Positions 39,584 through 49,532 are shown, counted from the stretch's first letter. The stretch: 64,000 nucleotides of DNA from Ketogulonicigenium vulgare WSH-001 (GCF_000223375.1 NC_017384.1:1800501-1864500), one strand, 5' to 3'. The notes: a model not told the origin generated them from the sequence alone. Numbers and translations: made by a program.

Positions 39584-39898
39584 ATGCAAAAGAAAACCGT
39601 CACAACATGGGGCCTGGCCGCGATACTCGCCCTTGGCCTGACAGCCTGCGGCCCGCGCGGCGCGATATCCGAGGCCTGCATGACAGGCGGCCGGTCCGCC
39701 GCGAATTACCAGCTGTGTTCCTGCGTGCAGAACGTCGCCGACCAGACCCTGTCTGGCAGCGAGCAGCGCCGCGCCGCCGACTTCTTTGGCGAGCCTGACC
39801 GCGCACAGGCGATGCGCACATCCAGCAGCCAGCGCGATCGTGACTTCTGGACGCGCTACCGCGCCTTTACCAACACCGCCGCCAGCCGCTGCGGCTAA
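39584..39898 (+). CDS. Small lipoprotein of unknown function
   Basis: From ATG 39584 the 104-residue product begins MQKKTVTTWGLAAILALGLTACG, a lipoprotein signal with lipobox LTAC and lipidated Cys at about residue 22. The mature part has four further cysteines (EACMTGG, LCSCVQ, SRCG), which suggests disulfides in the periplasm. No family recognised. A start 14 codons upstream would break the signal. It is 23 nt upstream of the VOC gene. Confidence 0.8.
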   Translation: MQKKTVTTWGLAAILALGLTACGPRGAISEACMTGGRSAANYQLCSCVQNVADQTLSGSEQRRAADFFGEPDRAQAMRTSSSQRDRDFWTRYRAFTNTAASRCG

Positions 39899-39921
39899 GC
39901 GGCCCATCCCGGGGGGATATC

Positions 39922-40299
39922 TTGGACGCCGATACCGCACCGCGCTTTACCGATTGCAGCCCGATCCTGCGCATGTTCGACGTCGATAAGGCCCGTGAGT
40001 TCTACTTGGATTTTCTAGGCTTTGGCGTCACGTTCGAACACCGCTTTCACGCGAGCGCGCCCCTTTACATGGGCATCATGCGCGCGGGGCTTACCCTGCA
40101 TCTCAGCGAACATCACGGCGATGCCAGCCCCGGCACGACGATCTTTGTCAAAATGCAGAACATCCGCGCCTTTCATACCGAGCTGACGGACAAGCGCTAT
40201 CGCTATAACCGCCCCGGTCTGGAACAGGCCCCCTGGGGCCTGACGGTTGAGGTGCATGACCCCTTCGGCAACCGCATCCGCTTTTGTGAGCAGCCATAA
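39922..40299 (+). CDS. VOC-family protein, glyoxalase/bleomycin-resistance type
   Basis: A 125-residue single VOC-domain protein: SPILRMFDVDKAREFYLDFL at the start, LYMGIMRAGLTLHLSEHHGD in the middle and the closing VEVHDPFGNRIRFCEQP. The His and Glu residues in LHLSEH and VEVHD could be metal ligands. The resemblance is to bleomycin-resistance-like proteins, but the function is not established. The start is TTG at 39922, with GGGGGGAT correctly placed before it. Confidence 0.85.
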   Translation: MDADTAPRFTDCSPILRMFDVDKAREFYLDFLGFGVTFEHRFHASAPLYMGIMRAGLTLHLSEHHGDASPGTTIFVKMQNIRAFHTELTDKRYRYNRPGLEQAPWGLTVEVHDPFGNRIRFCEQP

Positions 40300-40300
40300 A

Positions 40301-40334
40301 AAAACCCGGTCTGCATCGCTGCAGACCGGGTTTT
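40301..40334. terminator. Bidirectional terminator between the VOC gene and rpmB
   Basis: AAAACCCGGTCTGC and its complement GCAGACCGGGTTTT around a short loop. The A-tract on one side and T-tract on the other let it work for both converging genes. Confidence 0.93.
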
Positions 40335-40354
40335 CAATTCAACCGAAAGGTCGC

Positions 40355-40651
40355 TTAGGCAGCTACGACAGCAGCGGTTGCCTTGGCGATTTCTTTTTTC
40401 AGCTTCAGCGCGTTGTCCGACAGCTCAACGTCTTTGGCGCGGGCCAGATAGGCGTCCAGACCGCCGCGGTGATCCACCGAACGCAGGCCAGCAGCCGACA
40501 CGCGCAGCGTGAACGAACGGCCCAGCACATCCGACTGCAGCGTGACATCTTGCAGATTCGGCAAGAAACGACGCTTGGTCTTGTTGTTTGCGTGGCTTAC
40601 ATTGTTGCCCACCATCGGGCCTTTTCCGGTCAATTCGCAACGGCGCGACAT
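40355..40651 (-). CDS. rpmB: Ribosomal protein bL28
   Basis: Large-subunit ribosomal protein. From ATG 40651 the product is 98 residues starting with the conserved [20 protein letters not shown] and continuing [20 protein letters not shown]; the C-terminal extension ([14 protein letters not shown]) is common in alphaproteobacteria. The reading from 40708 adds 19 residues and is not conserved. Single gene. Confidence 0.97.
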   Translation of the reverse strand: MSRRCELTGKGPMVGNNVSHANNKTKRRFLPNLQDVTLQSDVLGRSFTLRVSAAGLRSVDHRGGLDAYLARAKDVELSDNALKLKKEIAKATAAVVAA

Positions 40652-40789
40652 GGTATTAGTCCTTCGTATCAAGGCCATACGACGCTTGATGCGACGAGAT
40701 TGGCACAACGGTTCATAACGATAGCAGGCCCATAGAGGGTCGCGCTACCAAATTAGCTTCCGGGCAGTTAAGGGGAATCCCCGCCAAGG

Positions 40790-41638
40790 TCAAGTCGATT
40801 CCCCGCCTTCAGCGTCACCTGCGACCGGCAAAAGCGCGGCCGCCCGCGCGCGCGCAACATCGCCCAGCGCACTATGCCCAAGGCGCGCCGCCTGTGCCGC
40901 CAGCCGCAGCCAATAGCCCTGCGACAGGCGCCGCGCATCGCGATGCGCCCCCCGGATCGAGGGCGCATCATCCCATCCCAATGCCGCCGCCCGCTGCACC
41001 CACCATTGCGCCCGCGTCGCGCGCAATGTCCGGATCGCCGGATGCCCGCCAAAGGGCAGCAGCAGCCGCGAAAGGCCGGGGAACGCCCGCCCGATCAGCG
41101 CGGCATGCGCGCGATCCTCGGGGACAAAGGGATCGAACAGAATCATGCCCTGCAAATCCGCTGTCCCGTGCCGCCCCAGATCATCGGTGACGGCGAGGGG
41201 CGGATAACGCCCCTCGAACGGCGCCACCCCGGGATCGAGCGAGAATTGCGGCGAGATCACCACCGCCCGCTTTGCCCCCAGCGCCCGTGCAAAGCGCAGC
41301 GCGCCAAAGCCGCCCATGGAATAGCCCAGCAGATGCACCCGCGTATAGCGCGCCGCGATGGCGGGCAAAGCCGCCTCTAGCGCCGCCGTATCGCCGTTCA
41401 GATACCAGTCATTCTGCGCCGTGCGGATCGACAATTGCCCATAGCCTTGGCGCGCATAGCTGCTGGAATGGGTCGCGGCGGAAAAACCCGCGCGCCCCTC
41501 TTTGCGGTAATCAAAGACCACCATCAGCTGCTGTCCGTTCGGCCCCGCCGCCCCCGCAAAATGCGTCGCATGCAGATGCGCTCCGTCAAAGACGGTCTCT
41601 GGCAATAGCTGCAATTTTCCCTTGAGCGCGGTTTTCAT
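40790..41638 (-). CDS. Alpha/beta-hydrolase-like protein
   Basis: A 282-residue protein from ATG 41638 (GAAAGGGG upstream). It has a serine-hydrolase nucleophile elbow, VHLLGYSMGGFGALRFARAL, with Ser in GYSMGG, and the segment RAVVISPQFSLDPGVAPFEG typical of esterase-like proteins. A candidate acid is in ILFDPFVPEDRAH and a candidate His in PFGGHPAIRTLR. The C-terminal 70 residues are helical and may be a protein-protein or TPR-like part. Substrate unknown. Divergent from hrpB. Confidence 0.75.
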   Translation of the reverse strand: MKTALKGKLQLLPETVFDGAHLHATHFAGAAGPNGQQLMVVFDYRKEGRAGFSAATHSSSYARQGYGQLSIRTAQNDWYLNGDTAALEAALPAIAARYTRVHLLGYSMGGFGALRFARALGAKRAVVISPQFSLDPGVAPFEGRYPPLAVTDDLGRHGTADLQGMILFDPFVPEDRAHAALIGRAFPGLSRLLLPFGGHPAIRTLRATRAQWWVQRAAALGWDDAPSIRGAHRDARRLSQGYWLRLAAQAARLGHSALGDVARARAAALLPVAGDAEGGEST

Positions 41639-41699
41639 ACGCCCCTTTCCCACGAAGCCCGCCTCTGGTCAAACCCGGCGCAAGCACCGATAAGACGCC

Positions 41700-44094
41700 A
41701 TGCAATTGCCGATTGATCCCCTGCTGCCCGACCTGATCGCCGCGCTAAAGGCTGCGGGCCGCGCCGTGCTGCAAGCGCCCCCGGGCGCAGGCAAAACGAC
41801 ACGCGTGCCCCTTGCCCTGCTGGAGGCAAATCTATCCGCGGGCCGCATCATCATGCTAGAGCCGCGCCGCCTTGCCACCCGCGCCGCAGCCGAACGTATG
41901 GCCGAAACCTTGGGGGAATCCGTCGGCCAAACCGTTGGCTATCGGATGCGCGGCGAGAGCCGCACCAGCGCCGCCACCCGGATCGAGGTGGTGACCGAAG
42001 GCATCCTGACCCGCATGATCCAGACCGACCCAGAACTGGCGGGCATCGGTGCGGTGATCTTTGACGAATTTCACGAGCGCTCGCTGCAAGCTGACCTCGG
42101 CCTTGCGCTGGTGCAAGAGGTCCGCGCCGCCTTGCGCCCCGATCTGCTGCTGATCGTCATGTCCGCCACTTTGGACGCTGCGCCCGTCGCCGCCTTGCTG
42201 GAGGATGCCCCGATCCTAACCGCCGAGGGGCGCAGCTTTCCGGTGGATCATATCTATCTTGATCGCCCCCTTGCACCAAAGGCGCGGCTGGAAAATGCCC
42301 TCGCCGATCTGATCGCGCGGGCGGCGGCCGAGACCACTGGCGATATCCTTGTCTTTCTGCCCGGCGAGGCCGAGATTCGCCGTCTGGAATCCCAGCTTGC
42401 CCGTCTTGGTGACGGCTTCGCGATCCGGCCCCTGTTCGGCAATATGCCCTTTGCCGCCCAGCGCGCCGCGCTGACCCCTGATGCGGCGCGCCGCCGCGTG
42501 GTGCTGGCGACATCCATCGCTGAAACCTCGCTGACCATCCCCGGCATTACCGTCGTCGTCGATGGCGGGCGGGCGCGGCGGGCGCGGTTCGACCCCGGCA
42601 GCGGCATGGCACGGCTGGTCACCGAACGCGTCACCCGCGCCGAGGCGGTCCAGCGCGCGGGCCGTGCGGGCCGCACCGCCCCCGGCCGCGCCTATCGCCT
42701 GTGGACGCGCGGCGAGGATGGCGCCCTGCTGCCCTTCCCCCCGCCCGAGATCGAAAGCGCCGATCTGACCGGCCTTGCGCTGGAGCTTGCGCTCTGGGGC
42801 GATGACCGCCTGCCCTTCCTGACCCCGCCACCCGAGGGCACCTTGGCCGAGGCCCGCGCCCTGCTGCAGGGTCTTGGCGCGCTGGATGGCCGCGCGATGA
42901 CCGCCCATGGCCGCCAACTGGCCGCCCTGCCCCTGCATCCCCGCCTTGGCCATATGCTGCTGCGCGCAGGCCCCGCCAGCGCCCCCCTTGCGGCGCTGAT
43001 GGCCGAGCGTGACCCGATGCGCGGCGCGGGCAGTGATCTGTTGCCCCGTCTTGCTGCCATTCAACGCGGTGATCCGCGCGCCGATCCCGCCGTCATCGCG
43101 CGCATCCGGACCGAGGCAAAGCGCCTTGCCGCGCTTGCGGGGCCGCAGGCCGACCTGTCGCACGCACAGATGGCCGCCCTCGCCTATCCCGACCGCATCG
43201 CGCAACGCCGCGCGGGCGATCAGCCGCGCTATCTGCTGTCGGGCGGCAAGGGCGCGGTTATGGCCGATGACGACGCGCTTGCCAGCCAGCCGCTGCTGGT
43301 CATTACCGACACCGATGGCAACCCGCGCGAGGCCCGCATCCGCGCCGCCCTCAGTATCACCGAAAGCGAGATCCGCGACCTGCTGGCGGATCAGATCACA
43401 CTGCACAGGATCACGGAATGGTCCCCGCGCGAGGGCCGCGTGCTGGCCCGCCAGCGCGAGATGCTGGGCGCGATTGCCCTGTCGGACCGCGCATGGCCGG
43501 ACGCCCCGCCCGATGCCATCGCCCGCGCCCATGCTGGCGGGGGTGCGCGACCTTGGCTTGAACTGGTCGGATGCCGCCCAGCGCTTGCGCGCCCGCGTCC
43601 AGCTATTGCCAGACCTGCCTGCCATGGATGATGACACCCTGCTGGCCGAGGCGGAGGCGTGGTTGCTGCCCCATCTGAGCGGCCTGCGCACGGCGGCGGA
43701 TTGGCGGCGCTTTGATATGTTAAATGCGCTGCGTGGCCGCCTTGATTGGGGCCAGATGCAGCGCCTTGATCAAGCCGCACCCGCGCAATTCGAAACACCC
43801 TTGGGCCGCAAAGTGCCTATAGATTATGCAGGCGATTTCCCCAGTATCGAGATCCGCCTGCAAGAAATGTTCGGCACGACGCGCCATCCGATGATCGGCG
43901 TGAAGCCCCTGCGTATCACCCTATTGTCTCCCGGTGGCAAACCGGTGCAGGTAACGACGGATTTGCCGGGTTTTTGGACGAATTCCTATGCCGATGTGCG
44001 CAAAGACATGCGCGGCCGCTATCCCCGCCACCCCTGGCCCGAAGACCCCCGCGCCGCCGATCCGACCCTGCGTGCCAAACCGCGCGGCACTTAA
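41700..44094 (+). pseudogene. hrpB: ATP-dependent helicase HrpB, +1 frameshift (possibly a sequence error)
   Basis: DEAH-box-type helicase of the HrpB family; its cellular role is poorly defined. The first frame (41700 to about 43530) has Walker A APPGAGKTTRVPLAL, the DEAH-position motif GAVIFDEFHERSL, motif III MSATLDA, and the helicase C-terminal region with TSIAETSLTIPG and RAGRAGRTAPGRAYRLW. The conserved C-terminus then continues in the +1 frame as MLAGVRDLGLNWSDAAQRL to PRHPWPEDPRAADPTLR. The break is CCC at 43528-43530, where CC would give a single frame of about 797 residues, a normal length. Everything else is intact, so a base over-call is the likelier cause. Confidence 0.9.
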
Positions 44095-44196
44095 ACCTGC
44101 GCGCAGAACCGCGCAGCACTTAAAACTGTCATCATCGGTTGACACGCCTGTGATAGATTGCAGTCTGGCAGGACAGTGAAAGGAATACCTCGACCC

Positions 44197-44736
44197 ATGG
44201 CCGTCCAAATGCCGCCGCCCAAAGGCCCCATCGCACAGCGTAAAGAGCAGCTGGAGCAACGCCTTGTAACGCTGCGCGGGGTCAAGACGACAACAAAGGG
44301 CTGGGGCAAGCTGGCGGCGCATGCCGACCCGCTTTATCATCAGATCGGCGCATTATGCTGGCAACCCACGCCCGCCGGGCCTCAGGTTCTGCTGGTTTCC
44401 GCCACTTCTGGCCGCTGGATCATCCCAAAAGGCTGGGCCTTGCCCGGCAAATCCCCGATTGACGCCGCCCTTGCCGAGGCCTGGGAAGAAGCCGGGGTGA
44501 AAAAGGCAAAGGCGCAGCCGCGCTCGATCGGCCATTACATGGGTACGAAACGCACCCTGGGCGGCGACGAGGTTCTGGGCGCGGTGCAGGTCTATGCCCT
44601 GCGCGTGCGCAAACTGCTGGACGATTACCCCGAGGCCGACCGCCGCCAGCGCCAATGGTTCAGCGCAGCAGAGGCCGCCGCGCTGGTGGATGAGGACGGG
44701 CTGCGCGATTTGCTGATCGCATTCGCGGCCACCTAA
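44197..44736 (+). CDS. Nudix hydrolase
   Basis: A 179-residue hydrolase of nucleoside-diphosphate-linked compounds, similar in pattern to diphosphoinositol-polyphosphate phosphohydrolases. The Nudix box is GWALPGKSPIDAALAEAWEE followed by AGV: the invariant Gly and the catalytic REUxEE glutamates are present (AEAWEE), but the early Glu is Lys and the Arg is Ala. The N-terminal third is basic with a coiled stretch. ATG 44197 follows AAAGGA at a longish distance; a TTG at 44158 is another possibility. Confidence 0.85.
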   Translation: MAVQMPPPKGPIAQRKEQLEQRLVTLRGVKTTTKGWGKLAAHADPLYHQIGALCWQPTPAGPQVLLVSATSGRWIIPKGWALPGKSPIDAALAEAWEEAGVKKAKAQPRSIGHYMGTKRTLGGDEVLGAVQVYALRVRKLLDDYPEADRRQRQWFSAAEAAALVDEDGLRDLLIAFAAT

Positions 44737-44819
44737 GCGTCACAAAGCTGTGGGATGTCTCGACATGGGCGCGCAGGCGCGCCACATTAGCCCTTCGGCC
44801 CGCAACAAGAGCACCCTAT

Positions 44820-45473
44820 ATGACCGCCAGCGCCTCGCAGACCCCTCCCGATCCGATGAACCCGCCGCCGCGCCATGGCCTGACCGCCGTGCTGCGCGGT
44901 ATTGCCATGAACGGCACGGATGAACGGATTTCGATCCGCATGTTGCTTGAGGCGATGGACGGGCGGGCCTTTGGCGCGCTGATGCTGCTGTTCGCGCTGC
45001 CCAACGTTATTCCGACACCGCCCGGCACCTCGGCGATCCTTGGCGTGCCGCTGGTCTATCTGACCTTGCAGATGATGCTGGGACATAACCCCTGGCTGCC
45101 CAAAGTGATCGCCGACCGCTCGCTGGCGCGCAAGGATTTCGTCGCGCTGGTCATGCGTATGAACCCTTGGCTGGAAAAGGCCGAACGTCTGACCTCGCCC
45201 CGCCTGCAATTCTTGCTCAACGGCAAGATGGAGCGGGTCATCGGCGGCATCTGTCTGGTACTGGCGATCACCCTCGCGCTGCCGATCCCGCTGGGGAATA
45301 TGCTGCCCGCCCTCGCCATCGCGATTATCGCATTGGGAGTGCTAGAACGCGACGGGCTTTGGATCTTGGGCGGTATCATCACGGGGATCATCTCGATGAT
45401 CGTGGTCAGCGGCGTCGTCTATGCGATGTTCCGCGCCGCCGTTTTCGTCATTACCCGCACCTTCGGCCTGTAA
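44820..45473 (+). CDS. exoD: ExoD family membrane protein
   Basis: A 217-residue integral membrane protein of the ExoD family, first linked to exopolysaccharide synthesis and alkali tolerance in rhizobia. Family features are ISIRMLLEAMDGRAFGALML, the loop FALPNVIPTPPGTSAILGVP and WLEKAERLTSPRL. Several hydrophobic helices follow (CLVLAITLALPIPLGNMLPA, then LGGIITGIISMIVVSGVVY). No exo genes lie nearby, so its local role is open. It converges on argF at a shared terminator. Confidence 0.88.
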   Translation: MTASASQTPPDPMNPPPRHGLTAVLRGIAMNGTDERISIRMLLEAMDGRAFGALMLLFALPNVIPTPPGTSAILGVPLVYLTLQMMLGHNPWLPKVIADRSLARKDFVALVMRMNPWLEKAERLTSPRLQFLLNGKMERVIGGICLVLAITLALPIPLGNMLPALAIAIIALGVLERDGLWILGGIITGIISMIVVSGVVYAMFRAAVFVITRTFGL

Positions 45474-45489
45474 AGACAGCCCACCTATA

Positions 45490-45519
45490 AAAAAGGGCCG
45501 GGCAATCGCCCGGCCTTTT
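45490..45519. terminator. Bidirectional terminator between exoD and argF
   Basis: AAAAGGGCCGGGC and CGCCCGGCCTTTTC form a strong short-loop stem with A-tract and T-tract at either side, positioned between converging stops. Confidence 0.9.
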
Positions 45520-45522
45520 CCG

Positions 45523-46452
45523 TTATACCCCGAGGCACCAGCGCATGACCGCCTTTTGCGCATGCAGGCGATTTTCGGCCTCATCAAAGATCACCGAATG
45601 CGGGCCGTCCATCACGCTCGATGTCACCTCATCCTCGCGGTGGGCGGGCAGGCAGTGCATGAACAGCGCATCCGATTTCGCCCGCGCCATCAGCGTGTCA
45701 TTCACCTGATAGCCGCGTAGCTGGTTATGGCGGCGCTCTTTGGCCGAGGCCGGATCATGCATCGACACCCATGTATCGGTCACAACCAGATCCGCGCCCT
45801 CGACCGCCTTCATCGGATCACGCTCGATCACGATATTCGCGCCAGCCGCGCGCGCCTCGGCGACGATTCCGGCTTCGGGATCAAGGGGCTGCGGCCCGGT
45901 GAACGTCAGGTCGAAATTGAACTTTTGCGCCGCATGGACAAAGGAATGGAACACATTGTTCCCGTCGCCCGACCAGACCACCTTTTTGCCGGTGATCGGG
46001 CCGCGATGTTCCTCATAGGTCAGGATATCGGCCATGATCTGGCACGGATGGGTGCGGTTCGTCAGCCCGTTGATCACTGGCACGGTGGCATATTCCGCCA
46101 TCTCAAGCAGGGTCGCCTCCTCGAATGTGCGGATCATGATCATATCGACATAACGCGACAGCACGCGGGCGGTATCGGCGATGGTCTCGCCATGGCCCAG
46201 TTGCATGTCGGCGCCCGACAGCACCATCGTCTGCCCACCCATCTGGCGCACGCCCACATCGAACGAGACACGGGTGCGGGTCGAGGGCTTTTCAAAGATC
46301 AGCGCGACCATGCGATCGGCCAGCGGCTGATCGGCATCACCCGCCCCCTTGGGCAGGCCAGCACGCGCCTGCTTCATCGCAAGCGCCTTGTCGATCATAC
46401 CGCGCAGCTGATCGGCGGGGGTGGTGTTGATGTCCAGGAAATGCTGCATCAT
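45523..46452 (-). CDS. argF: Ornithine carbamoyltransferase
   Basis: Makes citrulline from ornithine and carbamoyl phosphate in arginine biosynthesis. The 309-residue product has the carbamoyl-phosphate motif [19 protein letters not shown], the segment [20 protein letters not shown] and the ornithine-binding [19 protein letters not shown]. Two ATG codons stand side by side at 46452 and 46449; GGGAGG favours the first. The start overlaps the argD stop by 4 nt. Confidence 0.97.
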   Translation of the reverse strand: MMQHFLDINTTPADQLRGMIDKALAMKQARAGLPKGAGDADQPLADRMVALIFEKPSTRTRVSFDVGVRQMGGQTMVLSGADMQLGHGETIADTARVLSRYVDMIMIRTFEEATLLEMAEYATVPVINGLTNRTHPCQIMADILTYEEHRGPITGKKVVWSGDGNNVFHSFVHAAQKFNFDLTFTGPQPLDPEAGIVAEARAAGANIVIERDPMKAVEGADLVVTDTWVSMHDPASAKERRHNQLRGYQVNDTLMARAKSDALFMHCLPAHREDEVTSSVMDGPHSVIFDEAENRLHAQKAVMRWCLGV

Positions 46453-47627
46453 TTGCCTCCCAGCGCCGTTGCCGCCGCATCCAGACGCTGCAGCCCCTCG
46501 GCAATATCCGCATCGGGGATGTTCAGCGCAGGCAGCAGACGCACGACATTATCGGCGGCGCCCACGGTCAGCACATTGGCGGCATAGCCGGCGTTGACCA
46601 GCTCGCCCGCCGGCGGCTTGCATTTCAGCCCCATCATCAGACCCGCGCCGCGCACTTCCTCGAATACATCGGGATGCGAGGCGACCAGCGCCTCGAGGCC
46701 CTGCCGCAGAAGGCCCGCCTTGCGGTTCACCTCGCCCAGGAATTTCGGCGTTGCAACCACATCCATCACCGCATTGCCGACCGCGCAGGCCAGCGGGTTG
46801 CCGCCATAGGTCGACCCGTGCGAGCCTGCCGTCATCCCCTTGGCCGCGTTTTCCGTGGCCAGCAGCGCGCCCAGCGGGAAACCACCGCCAATGCCCTTGC
46901 CGACCATCATGATATCGGGCGAAATCCCCGCCCATTCATAGGCAAACAGCTTGCCGGTCCGGCCGATCCCGCATTGCACCTCGTCCAGCACCAGCAGCAC
47001 GCCTGCCTCATCGCACAGCGCGCGGATCGCCTTCAGATCGGCGTCGGGCACGGGACGAATACCGCCCTCGCCCAGCACCGGCTCGAACATCACGGCGGCG
47101 ATATCATCCGCGAAAATATGTTCGCGGATCGCCGCGACATCGCCCCAAGGCAACTGCGTAAAGCCCGGCAGCAGCGGGCCAAAGCCCTTGACCATCTTTT
47201 CCGATCCTGCCGCCGCGATTGCCGCCGACGACCGTCCGTGGAACGAGCCTTCGAATGTCAGGATGCGGAACCGCTCGGGCTGGCCCTCGGTCGTCCAGAA
47301 CTTGCGCACCATCTTGACGGCCAATTCCGCAGCCTCAGTACCCGAATTGGTGAAAAAGCATGTGTCGGCAAAGCTATGCTCGACCAACCGCTCGGCCAAA
47401 GCCTCTTGCTCGGCGATGTGATAGAGGTTCGAGACATGCCACATTTTATTGGCCTGCGCCGTCAGCGCCTCGACCAGAACGGGGTTTGCGTGCCCCAGCA
47501 CATTCACCGCGATCCCCGCCGCGAAATCAAGATAGCGGTCACCATCCGTCGTGATCAACCAGGATCCTTCGCCGCGTTCGAAGGTCAAAGGGGCGCGGTT
47601 ATATGTCGGCAAAATAGGCGAGATCAT
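46449..47627 (-). CDS. argD: Acetylornithine aminotransferase
   Basis: PLP enzyme of arginine synthesis, possibly also acting on succinyl-diaminopimelate. From ATG 47627 the product is 392 residues ([19 protein letters not shown]). Class-III aminotransferase features are [53 protein letters not shown] and the PLP-lysine segment [17 protein letters not shown]. It precedes argF as an operon. A longer reading from 47696 adds 23 non-conserved residues. Confidence 0.96.
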   Translation of the reverse strand: MISPILPTYNRAPLTFERGEGSWLITTDGDRYLDFAAGIAVNVLGHANPVLVEALTAQANKMWHVSNLYHIAEQEALAERLVEHSFADTCFFTNSGTEAAELAVKMVRKFWTTEGQPERFRILTFEGSFHGRSSAAIAAAGSEKMVKGFGPLLPGFTQLPWGDVAAIREHIFADDIAAVMFEPVLGEGGIRPVPDADLKAIRALCDEAGVLLVLDEVQCGIGRTGKLFAYEWAGISPDIMMVGKGIGGGFPLGALLATENAAKGMTAGSHGSTYGGNPLACAVGNAVMDVVATPKFLGEVNRKAGLLRQGLEALVASHPDVFEEVRGAGLMMGLKCKPPAGELVNAGYAANVLTVGAADNVVRLLPALNIPDADIAEGLQRLDAAATALGGK

Positions 47628-48048
47628 CACGGTATTCCTATGGATCAAGGCCTTTTGGTGCCGCAGTGCCATCGGGGTGTCAACGCCCGAACGCACGATT
47701 AGCCTGTCAAAGCGACACCAAGGGCCAGATTATAAGCGGGGGGAAATGCTGACCATGGCCAGCGGGGGCTGACCGGCATGCGTCACCGGCCGATACTGAA
47801 AATCAGCGTCGGCGTCGCGGCAGAGTGAAAAGGATCACATATGCATAGGTCATGGCGCTGCCATAGCTTGCGCCGCGCGCTGATGCAACGGGATTTCGCG
47901 CCTCAAAGGGTTGCACTTCACCACCTGCAAGTAGTATCTAGTTGCACCGCAGCCCCAGCCTTGCTTGCCCCATGCGGGCCTGGCGCCCTCTGGGCGGGGT
48001 TTTGGTTATTCAATGTCGCCCCTCGGGTGGCCCTTGCCGGAGAAAAGC
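47628..48048. other. Divergent regulatory region, argD / gcrA
   Basis: About 420 nt without a convincing gene. GTTGCAC occurs twice (47910 and 47941), and a small hairpin CGCCC-TCT-GGGCG followed by GGGTTTT lies at 47989-48005 just before the gcrA ribosome-binding site (GGAG at about 48040). The latter could be a leader attenuator or the end of an unseen short transcript. I cannot place promoters with confidence. Confidence 0.4.
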
Positions 48049-48754
48049 ATGTCTTGGACCGACGAGCGTGTCGAAACGCTCAAGAAAATGTGGAACGAAG
48101 GCCTGTCCGCCAGCCAGATCGCCAAGGAACTGGGCGGCGTCACCCGCAATGCCGTGATCGGCAAAGTGCACCGTCTGGGCCTGTCGAACCGCACCGCGGG
48201 CGAGGGAACCACTGCAGTCCCCCCAGCCCCGGGGGTTCGGCGCGGAGCCGCCCCCGCCCCAGCGCACCCCCCCCCCCCCCCCCCCGCCGCAGCGCCTCAG
48301 GTCCCGCCCCCGCGGCCCCCGCCGGTCTTGTTCGCCCCCGCACCCGTGGGGATGGATGACGATCTGTCCGATATCGACGAAGTCGATGCCGAAGATGATC
48401 AGGAGGATATCTCCGAAGGGCGATGACGATAATGATGCCGATGACCTGGACGAGATCCCCGGCGCCGCGATCCGCCGCGCCATCGTCCCCGCCGGCCAGC
48501 CGCTGCCGCCGCAGCCCTCGGCCAATGAGATCAGCGCCGAGGCTCTGGCCAAAGTCAGCGAAGTCGAAAAGGTCGCGCGCAAGCTAACCTTGATGGAGCT
48601 GACCGAAAAGACCTGTAAATGGCCGGTGGGCGATCCCTCGACCCCGCATTTCTGGTTCTGCGGCCTGCCGGTGCAATCGGGTAAACCCTATTGCGAGGCC
48701 CATGTCGGCGTCGCCTTCCAACCGATGAACACCCGCCGCGACCGCCGCCGGTGA
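48049..48754 (+). pseudogene. gcrA: Cell-cycle regulator GcrA, +1 frameshift (possibly a sequence error)
   Basis: GcrA is an alphaproteobacterial transcription factor that works with sigma-70 at promoters with methylated GANTC sites. The N-terminal DNA-binding domain is intact (MSWTDERVETLKKMWNEGLS, then IAKELGGVTRNAVIGKVHRL). A Pro/Ala-rich linker contains a 19-C run, then an acidic stretch. After ISEG the first frame stops at 48424-48426; the conserved C-terminus, SANEISAEALAKVSEVEKVA to PYCEAHVGVAFQPMNTRRDR, continues in the next frame. GGG at 48418-48420 read as GG would join them into about 234 residues. Because both ends are well conserved, a base over-call is likelier than loss of this important gene. 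Confidence 0.9.
48267..48285 (+). repeat. Homopolymer of 19 C inside gcrA
   Basis: An uninterrupted run of 19 C encoding a polyproline stretch in the GcrA linker. Runs of this length slip readily in replication and are often mis-sized in sequencing; any change not divisible by three would cut off the conserved C-terminus. Confidence 0.95.
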
Positions 48755-48760
48755 TATTTT

Positions 48761-48785
48761 AAAAGGGGCCGCAAGGCCCCTTTTT
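48761..48785 (+). terminator. Rho-independent terminator of gcrA
   Basis: AAAAGGGGCC, a GCAA tetraloop, GGCCCCTTTTT; it begins 6 nt past the gcrA stop and has A- and T-tracts on either side. Confidence 0.93.
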
Positions 48786-49092
48786 CATGGATAGATGACA
48801 GACGGCAGCTTTCAAAGCGGCCTGCGCCGAAGATACGAATGGAAAGCAGGCCGCCCGATGCAGGCATTTGGCTGTCAGCTCGGGAGAAAGAGGCTGAGGT
48901 CCGCTTTGCGGGACGCAAGCGGTCGCTCAGCATTTCTCACGAAAATTCACCCTTAATCCCAAAGGAAAACATCCGGCCACCAAAGTATACCCAAAGAAGC
49001 CAGTAAAGACTTTTCAGCGGAGCATTTGGCACCACGCCTTAAATGAATTGGATACGCTCTTTTGTCACGCGAGAGGAAAAAGGGGACGTCTG
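48786..49092. other. Non-coding stretch downstream of gcrA
   Basis: About 300 nt with no supported gene; GC content falls visibly toward its end. Its first half, about 48795-48935, has short GC-rich direct and inverted pieces (GCGGCCTGCGCC near GCAGGCCGCCCG; GTCCGCTTTGCGGGAC) that look like a decayed gene or small palindromic repeats. No frame shows conserved motifs. Confidence 0.4.
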
Positions 49093-49308
49093 CTAGTCGA
49101 GCCCCAGCATACGGCTCTGATCATTAGCCATCGCGATGATTTCTGTTTGCATCGTTACACAATGATCAAGCGAGTCCCACCCACCAGTTTCCCAGATAGG
49201 TTCACACCGTCTGATCGTTTCTGGATCCACTTGTAGGGTTCCCGACGTTTGAGACGTCGATGAGCAGCCAGCCAAGGCAATCAAAATGAGGCAAACGCGC
49301 AATTTCAT
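49093..49308 (-). CDS. Small lipoprotein of unknown function
   Basis: A 71-residue lipoprotein: MKLRVCLILIALAGCSS with lipobox LAGC and lipidated Cys at residue 15. The mature part has two Cys (RRCEPIWE and DHCVTM), likely a disulfide. ATG 49308 has AGGAAGG at 7 nt, a strong site. GC content and codon use are lower than in neighbouring genes, in keeping with recent acquisition or relaxed selection. No family recognised. Confidence 0.7.
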   Translation of the reverse strand: MKLRVCLILIALAGCSSTSQTSGTLQVDPETIRRCEPIWETGGWDSLDHCVTMQTEIIAMANDQSRMLGLD

Positions 49309-49532
49309 AGTTGGGCCTTCCTATTTGGCTAATTACACAGAATCGTTGGTAGACAGCAGGTCTGTTTGAGCAGTCCCACATCACAACGATCTCGAAACCA
49401 TAGGTTATATCGCTAGACGCCGATACCGTGCTTTAACCCATACATCGACATTTAAAATGCTGTGCTATCAAGAGTGACAGAGGTCCGCATACAGCCCTTA
49501 ATGCCACCAGCCAAATCGGACACCCTGGCTGC

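Noticed and set aside
42216..43691. Minus-strand frame opposite hrpB
   Set aside because: Antisense shadow with high Gly/Ala/Arg content; hrpB motifs lie on the plus strand.
48688..48933. Minus-strand frame of 81 codons downstream of gcrA
   Set aside because: It overlaps the gcrA C-terminus and terminator and has no ribosome site or motif.
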